From the NCBI RefSeq assembly GCF_017086365.1, contig NZ_CP070969.1, positions 3,348,001-3,412,000 on the forward strand: a stretch of 64,000 nucleotides of DNA. The letters run 5' to 3'. Positions 9,997 to 18,652 of the stretch are shown in pieces (position 1 is the stretch's first letter; each line of letters opens with the position of its first letter). The notes beneath the pieces were generated by a model that ran no database searches, was not told the origin of the DNA, and was given only the letters and a program-made list of their open reading frames with translations. This DNA comes from Paenibacillus tianjinensis. Its GTDB lineage: Bacteria; Bacillota; Bacilli; Paenibacillales; Paenibacillaceae. The position numbers and the translations under genes were made by a program.

Positions 9997-10041
9997 AAAA
10001 ACCGGGAATCCCTTGCCAGCAAAGGAGTTTCCGGTTTTTTT
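9997..10041 (+). terminator. Terminator after thiN
   Basis: AAACCGGGAATCCC and GGAGTTTCCGGTTT form an imperfect stem followed by seven T, about 45 nt after the thiN stop. Confidence 0.8.
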
Positions 10042-10229
10042 GTGCTCATCAGACCGATAAATATTAATTTTTTGTAACTTTTAATGATTTTTTAATAAAA
10101 CGCTTCCAACCCATGCCCAGCTTGAATCTAAGACATTTATGGAAAAATATAGGCGTCAAATTAACTGATATACTACGAAACAGAGAAAGAAGAATACATG
10201 ATAGATACAAACCTGGGAGGTATTACAAC

Positions 10230-10736
10230 ATGAAAAAGCACCAATGGTTCAAACAAGCGATTATCGTGGGGATAAGCACTACAATTGGCCTGAGCACTCT
10301 GATGGCTACAGGAGCCGGCACAGCACCTGTTGCTGCCGCATCTGTATCGTCCTCTACTGGACAAAGCATTGTAAACTTAGGCAAAAAATACTTGGGTGTG
10401 CGTTATCAGTTCGGCGCATCTACTTCTACTACAAGATATTTTGACTGCTCCTCTTTTACTAAATATATCTTTGCCAAATATGGCATTAACCTGCCGCGTA
10501 CTTCTGTTGCTCAATCAAAAGTCGGAAAAGCCGTATCCAAAGCGAATCTCCGTGTTGGCGATCTGGTCTTCTTCTCCAGCGGCAGCAGAGCTAATGGTAA
10601 AAACGTGACCCACGTAGCAGTATACGCCGGCAACGGCAAGATTCTACACACGTACGGTTCCCCCGGCGTCACAGTGTCAAACCTGAATTCCGGCAACTGG
10701 AAAAGAACCTACCTGAAAGCACGCCGCGTACTGTAG
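10230..10736 (+). CDS. Secreted NlpC/P60 (C40) peptidoglycan hydrolase
   Basis: 168-residue exported cysteine peptidase expected to cut the stem peptide of peptidoglycan. ATG at 10230 follows GGGAGG. A signal peptide (KK, hydrophobic VGISTTIGLSTLMATGAG, cleavage near APVAAAS) is followed directly by the catalytic domain: YQFGASTSTTRYFDCSSFTK (catalytic Cys), RVGDLVFF, and VTHVAVYAGNGKILH (catalytic His). No LysM or SH3 targeting repeats are present, so it is a minimal single-domain form. It stands alone between terminators and a convergent regulator. Confidence 0.93.
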   Translation: MKKHQWFKQAIIVGISTTIGLSTLMATGAGTAPVAAASVSSSTGQSIVNLGKKYLGVRYQFGASTSTTRYFDCSSFTKYIFAKYGINLPRTSVAQSKVGKAVSKANLRVGDLVFFSSGSRANGKNVTHVAVYAGNGKILHTYGSPGVTVSNLNSGNWKRTYLKARRVL

Positions 10737-10758
10737 AACTTCTCCTTATTAAGGACAA

Positions 10759-11508
10759 TCAGCCTGTAGGGCCGCCTTCGGGCGCCCTCATGATATATCC
10801 GGTTCCGCGTACCGTATGAATCAGCTTATTGCGATGACCTTTATCAACCTTCATGCGGATATGTCTAATATAGACATCTACCACATTGGTGTCCGCAGGA
10901 AAGTGATACCCCCACACCTGCTTTAAGATTTCGTCCCGGGGACAAATTTCCCCTTGATGCAGAGCGAGATAATAGAGCAGATCAAATTCTTTGGGGGTCA
11001 GCATGAGCTCGATTCCATCCCGGCTGACCAGCCGGCGGCTGGAGTCCAGCAGTAGGCCATCGACCTTAAGCAGGGATTCAAGGCTGCGCCGTCGTCCCGT
11101 AAGCCAGAGCAGATTCATTACTCTGCATCTGAACTCACCTGTGTGCAGCGGCTGTTGCATATATTCATTTCCACCCGCTTCAAATACCCCAACGGCATCT
11201 TCGCCAGCACCTTCACTTGCAATTACCATCACCGGTAAAAAGGTCCCCTGTGCCCGGAACTCCGAAACGATGCTCCAACCGGCCCATTCCCCGGGATTCA
11301 GCAGCTCCGCCAGAAGCAGAACGGGATGAACTCTGGCTAACAATAAGCGAAGATCCTCGAGATCTTCGCTTATTGCTGTTTGCAGTCCAAGTTGGCCCAG
11401 TGCTTCTTCAATCTGCGAACGTACCTCTTCCCTATTACGGACGCTTTCCTTTGATTCACCGGCTTCACGGGCAGTCCCAGATATGTACCAGGCGATGATT
11501 TCGTTCAT
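10759..11508 (-). CDS. Orphan OmpR-family regulator with a degenerate receiver
   Basis: The C-terminal ~95 residues are a typical winged-helix output domain (LTPKEFDLLYYLALHQGE, then VDVYIRHIRMKVDKG and VRGTGYIMR). The N-terminal half aligns with a receiver domain but lacks its chemistry: the phospho-acceptor strand reads LLLAELLNPGEW, with Glu where Asp is expected, the early acidic pair is missing, and the conserved Lys loop reads QQPLH. It has no neighbouring histidine kinase. It probably works without phosphorylation, perhaps locked in an active-like state by the Glu. Start ATG after GGGGAG. Confidence 0.85.
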   Translation of the reverse strand: MNEIIAWYISGTAREAGESKESVRNREEVRSQIEEALGQLGLQTAISEDLEDLRLLLARVHPVLLLAELLNPGEWAGWSIVSEFRAQGTFLPVMVIASEGAGEDAVGVFEAGGNEYMQQPLHTGEFRCRVMNLLWLTGRRRSLESLLKVDGLLLDSSRRLVSRDGIELMLTPKEFDLLYYLALHQGEICPRDEILKQVWGYHFPADTNVVDVYIRHIRMKVDKGHRNKLIHTVRGTGYIMRAPEGGPTG

Positions 11509-11585
11509 GGATCTCCCCTCCCCGCATCATTATCAGCCTTGCGGCAGAATCCCGCCTCAGATCAAACTTAGAATTCCCCCAAAGC

Positions 11586-11613
11586 AAAAAGACCATTCCA
11601 GATGGGAATGGTC
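11586..11613 (-). terminator. Terminator after the MoeB/ThiF-like gene
   Basis: Minus-strand GACCATTCC-catct-GGAATGGTC stem followed by TTTTT, about 20 nt after the stop at 11635. Confidence 0.85.
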
Positions 11614-11634
11614 TTCACATTAAGTTCTACTACA

Positions 11635-12690
11635 TTATCCAAAATATCGGTGATATACGCTGCGGGCGGCGGCTACATCACTGGTCCCATGAATCAGAGC
11701 CCGCCCGTCTGCAAAAATCACCAGACGGTAAGGTTCCTCCGTAAAGGAAACGAGATAAGGATTACTCTCGACCCTTCCACTCCCCAACCTGGAGAGCCGG
11801 GCAGCCGTCTCCTGTAAATCCAGCTTTTGGCGGTGTGCCGGCCGGATTTGAACAGTATCCCTGCCGCACAGCACATCACTGCGTTCCGTATTGGCCGCGG
11901 TCAGGTAAGGATAAATCGCATGGCTGCCACAGGACGGGCAATCTTCCTTCTTAGCTGCCTTTACCCCAATCTCCTGGTGCTCATTGCGCCACACATCAAA
12001 GCTCAGCAGCTTGTCCCGCAGCTGGCCCTGCCGCCCCCCCAGCAATTTGAGCGCTTCAGCAGTTCCGTTAGCCGTAACTAGCTGCACCGCCTGCGGCAGA
12101 ATGCCTGCAGTGTCACAGGTATCTCCACCTAACGGAACCGTTCCCAGCAGACAGTTCAGACAAGGTGTCTCTCCCGGCAAAATCGTGTAGGTTATTCCGT
12201 AACTGCCTACACATGCTCCATAAATCCAGGGAATTCCGTGTTTCTGAGCCATATCATTGATTATCAGCCGTGTATCAAAGTTATCTGTGCCGTCCATAAT
12301 GAGATCCACTCCGGGCAGCAGGCCTTCCAGCTCTTCCGCACGAACATCCAACACATGGGCCTCGATCACGATCCCGGAATTAATCTGCTCCAGCCGCGCT
12401 TTTGCAGCCTCAGCCTTAGGCATTCTGCTGCTGGCATCTGCTTCTGTATACAGCTGCTGCCGCTGTAGATTACTCCACTCCACATAGTCCCGGTCGGCAA
12501 GAATCAGTCTTCCGACACCGCAGCGGGCGAGCGTCTCAGCAATGCCGGTACCGAGCGCACCTGCACCGATGATTAACACACTCGAACGGGCGAGGCCCGC
12601 CTGCCCCTCTGCCCCAAACGGCGTAAAGCGGACTTGGCGCGAATATCGGCCGTCTCTACCTGAACTATTGATATCTTCACTATGGCTCAT
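11635..12690 (-). CDS. MoeB/ThiF-family adenylyltransferase
   Basis: E1-like enzyme that adenylates the C-terminus of a sulphur-carrier protein (ThiS or MoaD) for thiamine or molybdopterin synthesis. Features: RYSRQVRFTPFGAEGQ at the N-terminus, nucleotide loop LIIGAGALGTGIAETLAR, DYVEWSNLQRQ, DGTDNFDTRLIIND, and two zinc-binding CxxC pairs (CLNC, CPSC). The C-terminal ~100 residues extend past the core, ending FADGRALIHGTSD, as in MoeB-like proteins with a remnant rhodanese-like tail. The start used (12690) has GGGGGA 9 nt upstream; an ATG at 12747 gives 19 extra residues. Its carrier partner is not in the window, so thiamine versus molybdopterin remains open. Confidence 0.88.
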   Translation of the reverse strand: MSHSEDINSSGRDGRYSRQVRFTPFGAEGQAGLARSSVLIIGAGALGTGIAETLARCGVGRLILADRDYVEWSNLQRQQLYTEADASSRMPKAEAAKARLEQINSGIVIEAHVLDVRAEELEGLLPGVDLIMDGTDNFDTRLIINDMAQKHGIPWIYGACVGSYGITYTILPGETPCLNCLLGTVPLGGDTCDTAGILPQAVQLVTANGTAEALKLLGGRQGQLRDKLLSFDVWRNEHQEIGVKAAKKEDCPSCGSHAIYPYLTAANTERSDVLCGRDTVQIRPAHRQKLDLQETAARLSRLGSGRVESNPYLVSFTEEPYRLVIFADGRALIHGTSDVAAARSVYHRYFG

Positions 12691-12766
12691 CCCTAACAAT
12701 CCCCCCATATTGAAAAGCCCGGAAATAGCAGCTGGTCCACTGCCCATCCCCGGATTTTAAATTAAA

Positions 12767-14326
12767 CTATACCGTCTGTACCTGTGCTGACCACTGCTCA
12801 ACATCCCAAATCTTCGTGACCCAATCCTCGTAGAAATCAGGTTCATGAGAGACAAGCAGAATCGTGCCTTTATACTCCTGCAATGCCCGCTTCAGCTCCG
12901 CCTTGGCAACGATGTCCAGATGGTTCGTAGGTTCATCGAACAGAACCCAGTTGCTCTCCCGCATCATCAGCTTGCAAAGACGCACCTTAGCCTGCTCCCC
13001 CCCGCTCAGCATGCTCAGCGGACGGGTAATATGCTCGTTTTTCAGACCGCAGCGGGCCAGATGGCCGCGCACTTCATTCTGAGTAAGACTGGAAAATTCG
13101 TTCCACACGTCATCTATCGGTGTAATATTGGCTGCCTTAACCTCCTGCTGGAAGTAGGCTGCATTCAGATAATCACCTAAGTAAGTTTTACCGCTGTATA
13201 CCGGAATTACGCCCAGAATCGACTTCAGCAGCGTGGATTTACCTACACCATTGCAACCGACAATCGCAATCTTGTCCCCGCGTTCAATCGTCATATTCAG
13301 CTTAGGCAGCAGCGGACGGTCATAGCCGATTTCGAAGTCAATGCCCTCGAATACGGTTTTGCCGCTGGAGCGGCTCTCTTTGAACGAGAAACTAGGCTTC
13401 GCTGCCTCCTCCGGCCGGTCAATCCGCTCAATGCGGTCAAGCTGCTTTTCACGGCTTTTCGCCCGGCCAGAAGTGGAAGCACGCGCTTTGTTTCGCTGGA
13501 TGAAATCCTCCTGCTTCTTGATGTAATCCCGCTGCTTCTCATATGCCTCGATATGCTGGGCCTTGTTCATTTCCGCCATATCCAGAAATTTCTCATAGTT
13601 CGCCGTATAACGGGTCAGCTTGGCGAATTCCAGATGGTACACCACATTAACGACTTTATTCATAAACTCTGTATCATGAGAAATCAGCAAAAAAGCATAA
13701 GGATATTGCTTCAGGTAGTTCGTCAGCCAATCGATGTGCTCGACATCCAAGTAGTTGGTAGGCTCATCAAGCAGTAACACATTCGGTTTCTCCAGCAGCA
13801 GCTTGGCCAGCAGAACCTTGGTCCGTTGTCCCCCGCTTAAGGAAGCTACATCCCGATCGAGTCCGATTGCCGACAAACCCAGACCGTTGCCCATTTCCTC
13901 GACTTTTACATCAATCAGATAGAAATCTCCCATATCCAGCTGTTCCTGAATTTCACCCATTTGCTCCAGCAGCAGCTCGAGCTCTTCCGGCGAGACATCG
14001 CCCATTTTGCCGGTAATCTCCATCATTTCACTCTCCAGCTCAAGCAGCGGCAGGAAAGCATCCTTCAGCACGTCACGCACCGTTTTTCCAGGTGTAAGGT
14101 TCGTGTGCTGATCCAGATAACCGTAGCGCACTCTCGGTGTCCATTCTACTTTTCCGCTATCCTTCAGCAGGGTTCCGGTCAAAATATTCATCAGCGTCGA
14201 TTTGCCGACGCCATTCGCTCCCACCAGTCCAACATGCTCGCCGGCCAGCAGGCGAAACGACACATTCGTGAATAACTGCCGTTCTCCAAAGTTGTGGGAA
14301 ACGTCTTCTACTGTAAGTAAACTCAT
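12767..14326 (-). CDS. ABC-F family ATPase
   Basis: Soluble protein with two ABC cassettes and no membrane domain, acting on the ribosome (translation factor or antibiotic protection type). Cassette 1: GANGVGKST near residue 36, LSGGQ, DEPTNYLD. Cassette 2: GCNGVGKST, LSGGEQAK, DEPTNHLD. Between them is the charged linker YEKQRDYIKKQEDFIQRNKA typical of ABC-F. At 519 residues it is closest in organisation to YbiT/YkpA-like members rather than to known resistance types, although this cannot be settled by eye. The ribosome binding site before ATG 14326 is weak. Confidence 0.93.
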   Translation of the reverse strand: MSLLTVEDVSHNFGERQLFTNVSFRLLAGEHVGLVGANGVGKSTLMNILTGTLLKDSGKVEWTPRVRYGYLDQHTNLTPGKTVRDVLKDAFLPLLELESEMMEITGKMGDVSPEELELLLEQMGEIQEQLDMGDFYLIDVKVEEMGNGLGLSAIGLDRDVASLSGGQRTKVLLAKLLLEKPNVLLLDEPTNYLDVEHIDWLTNYLKQYPYAFLLISHDTEFMNKVVNVVYHLEFAKLTRYTANYEKFLDMAEMNKAQHIEAYEKQRDYIKKQEDFIQRNKARASTSGRAKSREKQLDRIERIDRPEEAAKPSFSFKESRSSGKTVFEGIDFEIGYDRPLLPKLNMTIERGDKIAIVGCNGVGKSTLLKSILGVIPVYSGKTYLGDYLNAAYFQQEVKAANITPIDDVWNEFSSLTQNEVRGHLARCGLKNEHITRPLSMLSGGEQAKVRLCKLMMRESNWVLFDEPTNHLDIVAKAELKRALQEYKGTILLVSHEPDFYEDWVTKIWDVEQWSAQVQTV

Positions 14327-14471
14327 AAATTCTCAGTAAGCTCCTATCTATTTTTAACATGAGGCCAATATTCTGTCAGTACATATAACGACCATTTTAA
14401 CACAAGTCAGGGCCCCACTTAAATAAAGATTTACCTGTTCCGCGCCTCCTAAGAAAATTAATTTGATATTT

Positions 14472-15971
14472 TTACATTTTTTTCTGAAATAATCCGCTGC
14501 GTTTTGCAGGAATAGGAAGTCTGCCAGTCTCCGCCAGAAGCTGTCCAAGCGCTTGAACCAGCCTCCCGTTATGCTGAAAAGGGTCCTGTTGCAGTGGCAG
14601 GCTACCCACCTTCACCTGTCCGCCCAATGCTGAACTCAGCAGCTCCGCTGCTGCGCCACCAGCCAGCGGCAGGCAAATCTGCCAGTTCGCATGAACCGGA
14701 AGTCTGCTCCGACGCAGCCAGTGCAGCGTATCCTCCAGCCGCCAGGTGGATCCGGAAGCCAGCAGCAGCGGTATATCACTGCCTGTAAACTCTTCAAGTG
14801 CCCCTGCGTATCCGCCGGTTCCGAGATCCAGCACGAGGTATGTATAGTTTTTATTTAGCAGGTCTGTTAAATCACCCTGCACCGGACGCCGCCAGTAATC
14901 AATTCCTTTCCAGCTAAGCGGTGCCTCAGGCAGGCCCGGTTGCCCTGGATGTACCGGATAATCAAGCAGGCTGCAGATCCGGTCATACACGGAAGATTCC
15001 GGGCTGAAGTCAACCCATGCGGTGGTCCCCTTTCGGGCCAGCCCGCTGCTTACTGCCAGAGAGGTATGCGTCGTTCCAAGACCAGCGGATACGCCGAGCA
15101 GTGCAACAACAGCAGTGTGGCGCTTTACGGATAATGCCGGCCGCATCCCGCTTTTAGACGGTTCATCTACAGAATCTGTAAGAGGCTCAAGCGCCTGTAA
15201 TACTTCTTCCGCGCTTTGAAATCTTTCCTCCGGATGATAGCGCAGAAGCCGCCGGATAACAGGAATTAAGGCCTCCGGAATTTTGGCGTTTAGCCTGGCT
15301 TCCATTCCCGGCACCCAGCGGCTGTACAACCCGCCGGAAACCATATACAGCATAATCGCTCCCAGGCCGTACAGATCCGACGAAGGTCCGCTCTGCCCGC
15401 TGCCGTATTGCTCGGGAGCCGCGAAACCGGCGGTACCTAGCTTCTCTGTATCCTCTCCGGCTCCCTTTCTATAGCTGCGGGCGATTCCGAAGTCTATCAG
15501 CATCAGCCCGCCTGCTCCGGTCAGCATAATATTAGCCGGCTTCAGATCGCGGTATATAATCGGCGGCTGCTGCCCGTGCAAGAACGCAAGCACTTCCAGC
15601 AGCTGGCGGGTATAGGAAATAATACGTCCCGCATCCATCGGCTCTGTATTTGCCTTTATAGCTTCCGCCAGCGTCACCCCCTCAATATAATCCATGATCA
15701 TATACCAGTAGCCTTCTTCATCCGGCGCAAAAAAATCGGCAACTCTCGGAAGCAGACGGTGGTTCAAAGAGATCAGCAGCTCCGCCTCCGCCTCCACAGC
15801 TCCCGCTGTCTTATGATGGCTGATGCTTTCCTTCACCGCCCACCGCTGCCCTGGCAGCCGCGTATCCTCGGCCAGATAAACATGGCTCATTCCGCCGGAG
15901 CCGATCAGGCTCATAATCCGGTACCGCTCTCCAATTAACTGTCCGGGTGCCAGTTTTGTTTGAAAGATCAT
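14472..15971 (-). CDS. Hanks-type Ser/Thr kinase fused to a P-loop-like domain
   Basis: Residues ~20-275 are a Hanks kinase: glycine loop IGSGGMSHVYLAED, ATP lysine in RWAVKES, catalytic loop IIYRDLKPANIML (YRD in place of HRD), LIDFGIARS and FAAPEQYG. Residues ~305-495 are a different domain starting VVALLGVSAGLGTTHTSLAV, which resembles the deviant Walker A of MinD/ParA-type ATPases but keeps no lysine in the loop, followed by WVDFSPESS and YLVLDLGTGG. No transmembrane helix or PASTA repeats, so it is cytosolic, unlike PrkC. Start ATG at 15971, 9 nt after AGGGGG. Substrate and signal unknown. Confidence 0.88.
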   Translation of the reverse strand: MIFQTKLAPGQLIGERYRIMSLIGSGGMSHVYLAEDTRLPGQRWAVKESISHHKTAGAVEAEAELLISLNHRLLPRVADFFAPDEEGYWYMIMDYIEGVTLAEAIKANTEPMDAGRIISYTRQLLEVLAFLHGQQPPIIYRDLKPANIMLTGAGGLMLIDFGIARSYRKGAGEDTEKLGTAGFAAPEQYGSGQSGPSSDLYGLGAIMLYMVSGGLYSRWVPGMEARLNAKIPEALIPVIRRLLRYHPEERFQSAEEVLQALEPLTDSVDEPSKSGMRPALSVKRHTAVVALLGVSAGLGTTHTSLAVSSGLARKGTTAWVDFSPESSVYDRICSLLDYPVHPGQPGLPEAPLSWKGIDYWRRPVQGDLTDLLNKNYTYLVLDLGTGGYAGALEEFTGSDIPLLLASGSTWRLEDTLHWLRRSRLPVHANWQICLPLAGGAAAELLSSALGGQVKVGSLPLQQDPFQHNGRLVQALGQLLAETGRLPIPAKRSGLFQKKM

Positions 15972-16129
15972 CGTCAACATCCCCCTAATAAAACTCATAC
16001 AAAACCCTACTTTATAACAAAAAAGAGAAAGCACGCCGCTGTTGATACCATCCGGCACGAGGCCGGTGGTGCAGACAACGGGATACTTTCCCTTTAGGTG
16101 ATACAATTGAGTGATACTATTTCATTTGA

Positions 16130-17197
16130 TTAATATTTAATCATATAAAGTGTTATCTCGTCACGGTTATGAAACAGCTGCTTCGCCCGCTGAACCTGCA
16201 TCCGCTCACCTTCAAACATGGCGATAATCTCCTTAATTACAGCCAGTGGCTTCTTGTGCATCAGCTTCACTGTGACCACTGCTGTTCCGCCCGGTGAAAG
16301 GCTGTGGAGCAGGCCGGTGACCAGCTTCGCCATCAGCTTGGGACTCCAGCTCATATCACAGACCAGCAGATCAAATTCATTATCCCGGAATTTGACTTCC
16401 CCGGCATTTTTGCGCAGGATCTTCAGTCCGGGCAGATTGCGGAGCGACTCATGCATCAGCGCAGGATCAACCGCCGTTACCTTGAGACCGCGTTCCAGCA
16501 GGAATGAGGTCCATCCGCCGGGTGAAGCACCAATATCAACAGCATTGCGGAAGTTTGAGAACGGAATGGCAAATTCCTTCTCCGCCTCCATCAGCTTGAA
16601 TTTTGCCCGCGAGATCTGTCCGTCTTCCTTGCGGAAACGGATCATGCCGCCGTTCCAGCTGGACAGATTGTCCTCAGGCCGGGACACCCCGGCATACAGC
16701 GCATCTCCGTCCGCATAGACGGAAATCACCCAGGCAGGGTCCTGTACGGTGAAATCAGCCTCCAGGCTCTGCAGCCGCTCCTGCAGCCACTCGCGCAGCT
16801 CACCAGGGCTGTCCTGCCAGAACGAGGCTGCTCCCTTGCGGACATGCAGCGACACCTTCTCACCTTCCAGTTCACTGCGGCGGCTTAAATATACGGCCAA
16901 CCGGTCCAGCGCCGAGAGATCTCCCTGATCCTGAAACTGTACCGGCTGAATATGCCGCAGGAAGATCGGCAGATTCGCGCTAAGCACCCGTGATACCTCT
17001 TCCGGTTCACCTTCCAGCGTGGCCAGGAAAATCTCCCCCGGCAGCAGCAGCGTGCTTTTCACCGCCCCGAACAGGCGGCGAAGCTCTTCCTGAGCGTATG
17101 GGGCAAAGCCGTGATTGGCCGTGCAGATATAACGTGAAAGAATCTTTTCTTCCGGAGCAGCAGCCTGCTCTCCGGTTGTTTGTGTTAAATCGTTCAA
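16130..17197 (-). CDS. RlmM/FtsJ-like SAM-dependent RNA methyltransferase
   Basis: Class I methyltransferase resembling RlmM (2'-O-methylation of 23S rRNA). The SAM motif AVDIGASPGGWTSFLLERG is near residue 225; other motifs are VTAVDPALM, FDLLVCDMSWSP (catalytic Asp) and VVTVKLMHKK (catalytic Lys). The N-terminal ~150 residues form a divergent THUMP-like RNA-binding part. The TTG at 17197 is chosen because GGAGG lies 7 nt upstream and it begins 1 nt after the upstream stop, meaning translational coupling. 355 residues. Last gene of the mutM-nfo operon. Confidence 0.85.
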   Translation of the reverse strand: MNDLTQTTGEQAAAPEEKILSRYICTANHGFAPYAQEELRRLFGAVKSTLLLPGEIFLATLEGEPEEVSRVLSANLPIFLRHIQPVQFQDQGDLSALDRLAVYLSRRSELEGEKVSLHVRKGAASFWQDSPGELREWLQERLQSLEADFTVQDPAWVISVYADGDALYAGVSRPEDNLSSWNGGMIRFRKEDGQISRAKFKLMEAEKEFAIPFSNFRNAVDIGASPGGWTSFLLERGLKVTAVDPALMHESLRNLPGLKILRKNAGEVKFRDNEFDLLVCDMSWSPKLMAKLVTGLLHSLSPGGTAVVTVKLMHKKPLAVIKEIIAMFEGERMQVQRAKQLFHNRDEITLYMIKY

Positions 17198-17198
17198 A

Positions 17199-17975
17199 TC
17201 ATCTGCCTCCAGGTCTGATTTTAATCCAGGGACGACCGTTATCCCATTCAACATCGACGGGAATATCAAAAGTAGCCAAGATCATATCTTTCGTTAACAC
17301 TTCTTCTTTGGGGCCTGAGCCCGCCAGCTTTCCGTCACGGATCAGCGCCACATGGGAGAAAAGCGGTACGATTTCCTCAACATGATGCGTGACATAGACT
17401 ACCGAAACATTGCGCTGCTTCAGCTTATCAATCTCCGCAAGCATTTTCTCACGTTCGTACAGATCAAGTCCGGCACAAGGCTCGTCCATGATGAGCAGCT
17501 TAGGGTTGGCCATCAGGCATCTCGCCAGCATTGCCTTTTTGCGTTCACCCTGAGACAGGGTACCGAACGGATGATAGGCCAGCTCGCCCAGATTCATCTC
17601 TTCAAGCAGCATAACCGCCTGCTCTTGTACCTGCTGCGGAATCGCCTGATAGAAGCGAAGATAGGCATAGGCGCCGGTGGCAACCACTTCCCATACAGGA
17701 TCGCTGAGCGACAGCTTTTCCATCAGCGAAGGGCCGATGTAACCAATCTCCTTGCGTACCTCACGCAGATCGCACTGGCCGTATTTATAACCGAGCACCT
17801 CAACGGAGCCGCTGCTCGGGAACAAATATCCGGTAATCATCTCCAGAATAGTAGTCTTTCCGGAACCGTTGCGCCCAAGAATGACCCAGTTCTCGCCCTG
17901 CTTCATTTCCAGTGATACATCATCAAGAATCAGGCTTTGTTCTCTCCGCAGCGTTAGATGTTGTAATGATATCAT
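17199..17975 (-). CDS. ABC transporter ATP-binding protein (YlmA-like)
   Basis: Single ABC cassette of 258 residues with Walker A LGRNGSGKTTILE, Q-loop region, signature LSQGERKK, Walker B LLIMDEPCAGLD and the switch histidine in YVTHHVEEIVP. No permease gene is adjacent, and the family of YlmA-like orphan ATPases has no firmly known substrate. ATG 17975 directly abuts the stop of the thioredoxin-like gene, with AAGGAG upstream, so it is co-translated in the operon. Confidence 0.88.
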   Translation of the reverse strand: MISLQHLTLRREQSLILDDVSLEMKQGENWVILGRNGSGKTTILEMITGYLFPSSGSVEVLGYKYGQCDLREVRKEIGYIGPSLMEKLSLSDPVWEVVATGAYAYLRFYQAIPQQVQEQAVMLLEEMNLGELAYHPFGTLSQGERKKAMLARCLMANPKLLIMDEPCAGLDLYEREKMLAEIDKLKQRNVSVVYVTHHVEEIVPLFSHVALIRDGKLAGSGPKEEVLTKDMILATFDIPVDVEWDNGRPWIKIRPGGR

Positions 17976-18308
17976 TTATGAGGTCACTCTCCTTATGTAT
18001 TCCAGCATCCGTTCTACAGAGCCCATTGAATAATAGATTTCCGGTTCAGCAATCCGGTCAGCAGGGGCTACCAGAAGTGCAGGAACGCTGGATATACGGT
18101 ACTGGCTGACCAGACCCGGCAGCAAATTTATATTAGCCTCAGCTATAACTAGTTCGGCCGGCAGCAGATGGGACGCAACCTCCAGCATGCGCCGGGCGGC
18201 CTTGCAGGTACCGCACAGCGGTGTATGCAGGAATACAACCAAGGGATCACCGGACTGTAGCAGGGCCTTCATCAGCTCCTGCTCGTTCAAGCTCTTAAAT
18301 TCTGTCAT
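17976..18308 (-). CDS. Thioredoxin-like protein
   Basis: 110 residues with the thioredoxin fold motif VVFLHTPLCGTCKAARRML; CGTC replaces the classical CGPC, and the cis-proline strand SSVPALLVA is present. Likely a redox or thiol-handling protein rather than general thioredoxin, because the conserved WCGPC tryptophan is missing. The ATG overlaps the stop of the preceding gene (ATGA). Confidence 0.88.
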   Translation of the reverse strand: MTEFKSLNEQELMKALLQSGDPLVVFLHTPLCGTCKAARRMLEVASHLLPAELVIAEANINLLPGLVSQYRISSVPALLVAPADRIAEPEIYYSMGSVERMLEYIRRVTS

Positions 18309-18649
18309 TTGCCGGCCGCTCCTGCAGCGATTCCGGCAAGCACTTCAACACTAATCGGGCCATTATACAATTCGGTTCCCACTGGTCTTGCGGTATAGAG
18401 AAGCTCATACATTTCTTTGCGGCCCCAGCTACTGGAGGTATGCAGATAGATTTGGCGCGGAAACAGCCCCTCAAGCACCATACGTCTGCATACCTCATCC
18501 CCGCTGTAATCATCAGGCCCCATGTCATAATCGAGCGACAATATATTAACCTCGCACTCACGCAAGAGCAGCAGGCATTCTTCAGTTGTTCTTGCCAGCG
18601 TAAAACCCCGCGGCAGCTTGCGGCAATCGTCCATAAATATATTAATCAA
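18305..18649 (-). CDS. Small receiver-like protein (cREC-type)
   Basis: 114 residues starting INIFMDDCRKLPRGFTLAR and continuing with NILSLDYDMGPDDYSGDEV. Paired acidic residues after the first and third strands, separated by a receiver-like layout, match the cyclic-phosphate-processing receiver family (PF20274), proposed to act on nucleotide or RNA cyclic phosphates. This is a family recognition from memory. TTG start 6 nt after GGAGGAG, 3 nt after the nfo stop. Its place next to two DNA repair genes is suggestive but not explained. Confidence 0.65.
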   Translation of the reverse strand: MINIFMDDCRKLPRGFTLARTTEECLLLLRECEVNILSLDYDMGPDDYSGDEVCRRMVLEGLFPRQIYLHTSSSWGRKEMYELLYTARPVGTELYNGPISVEVLAGIAAGAAGK

Positions 18650-18652
18650 CGG

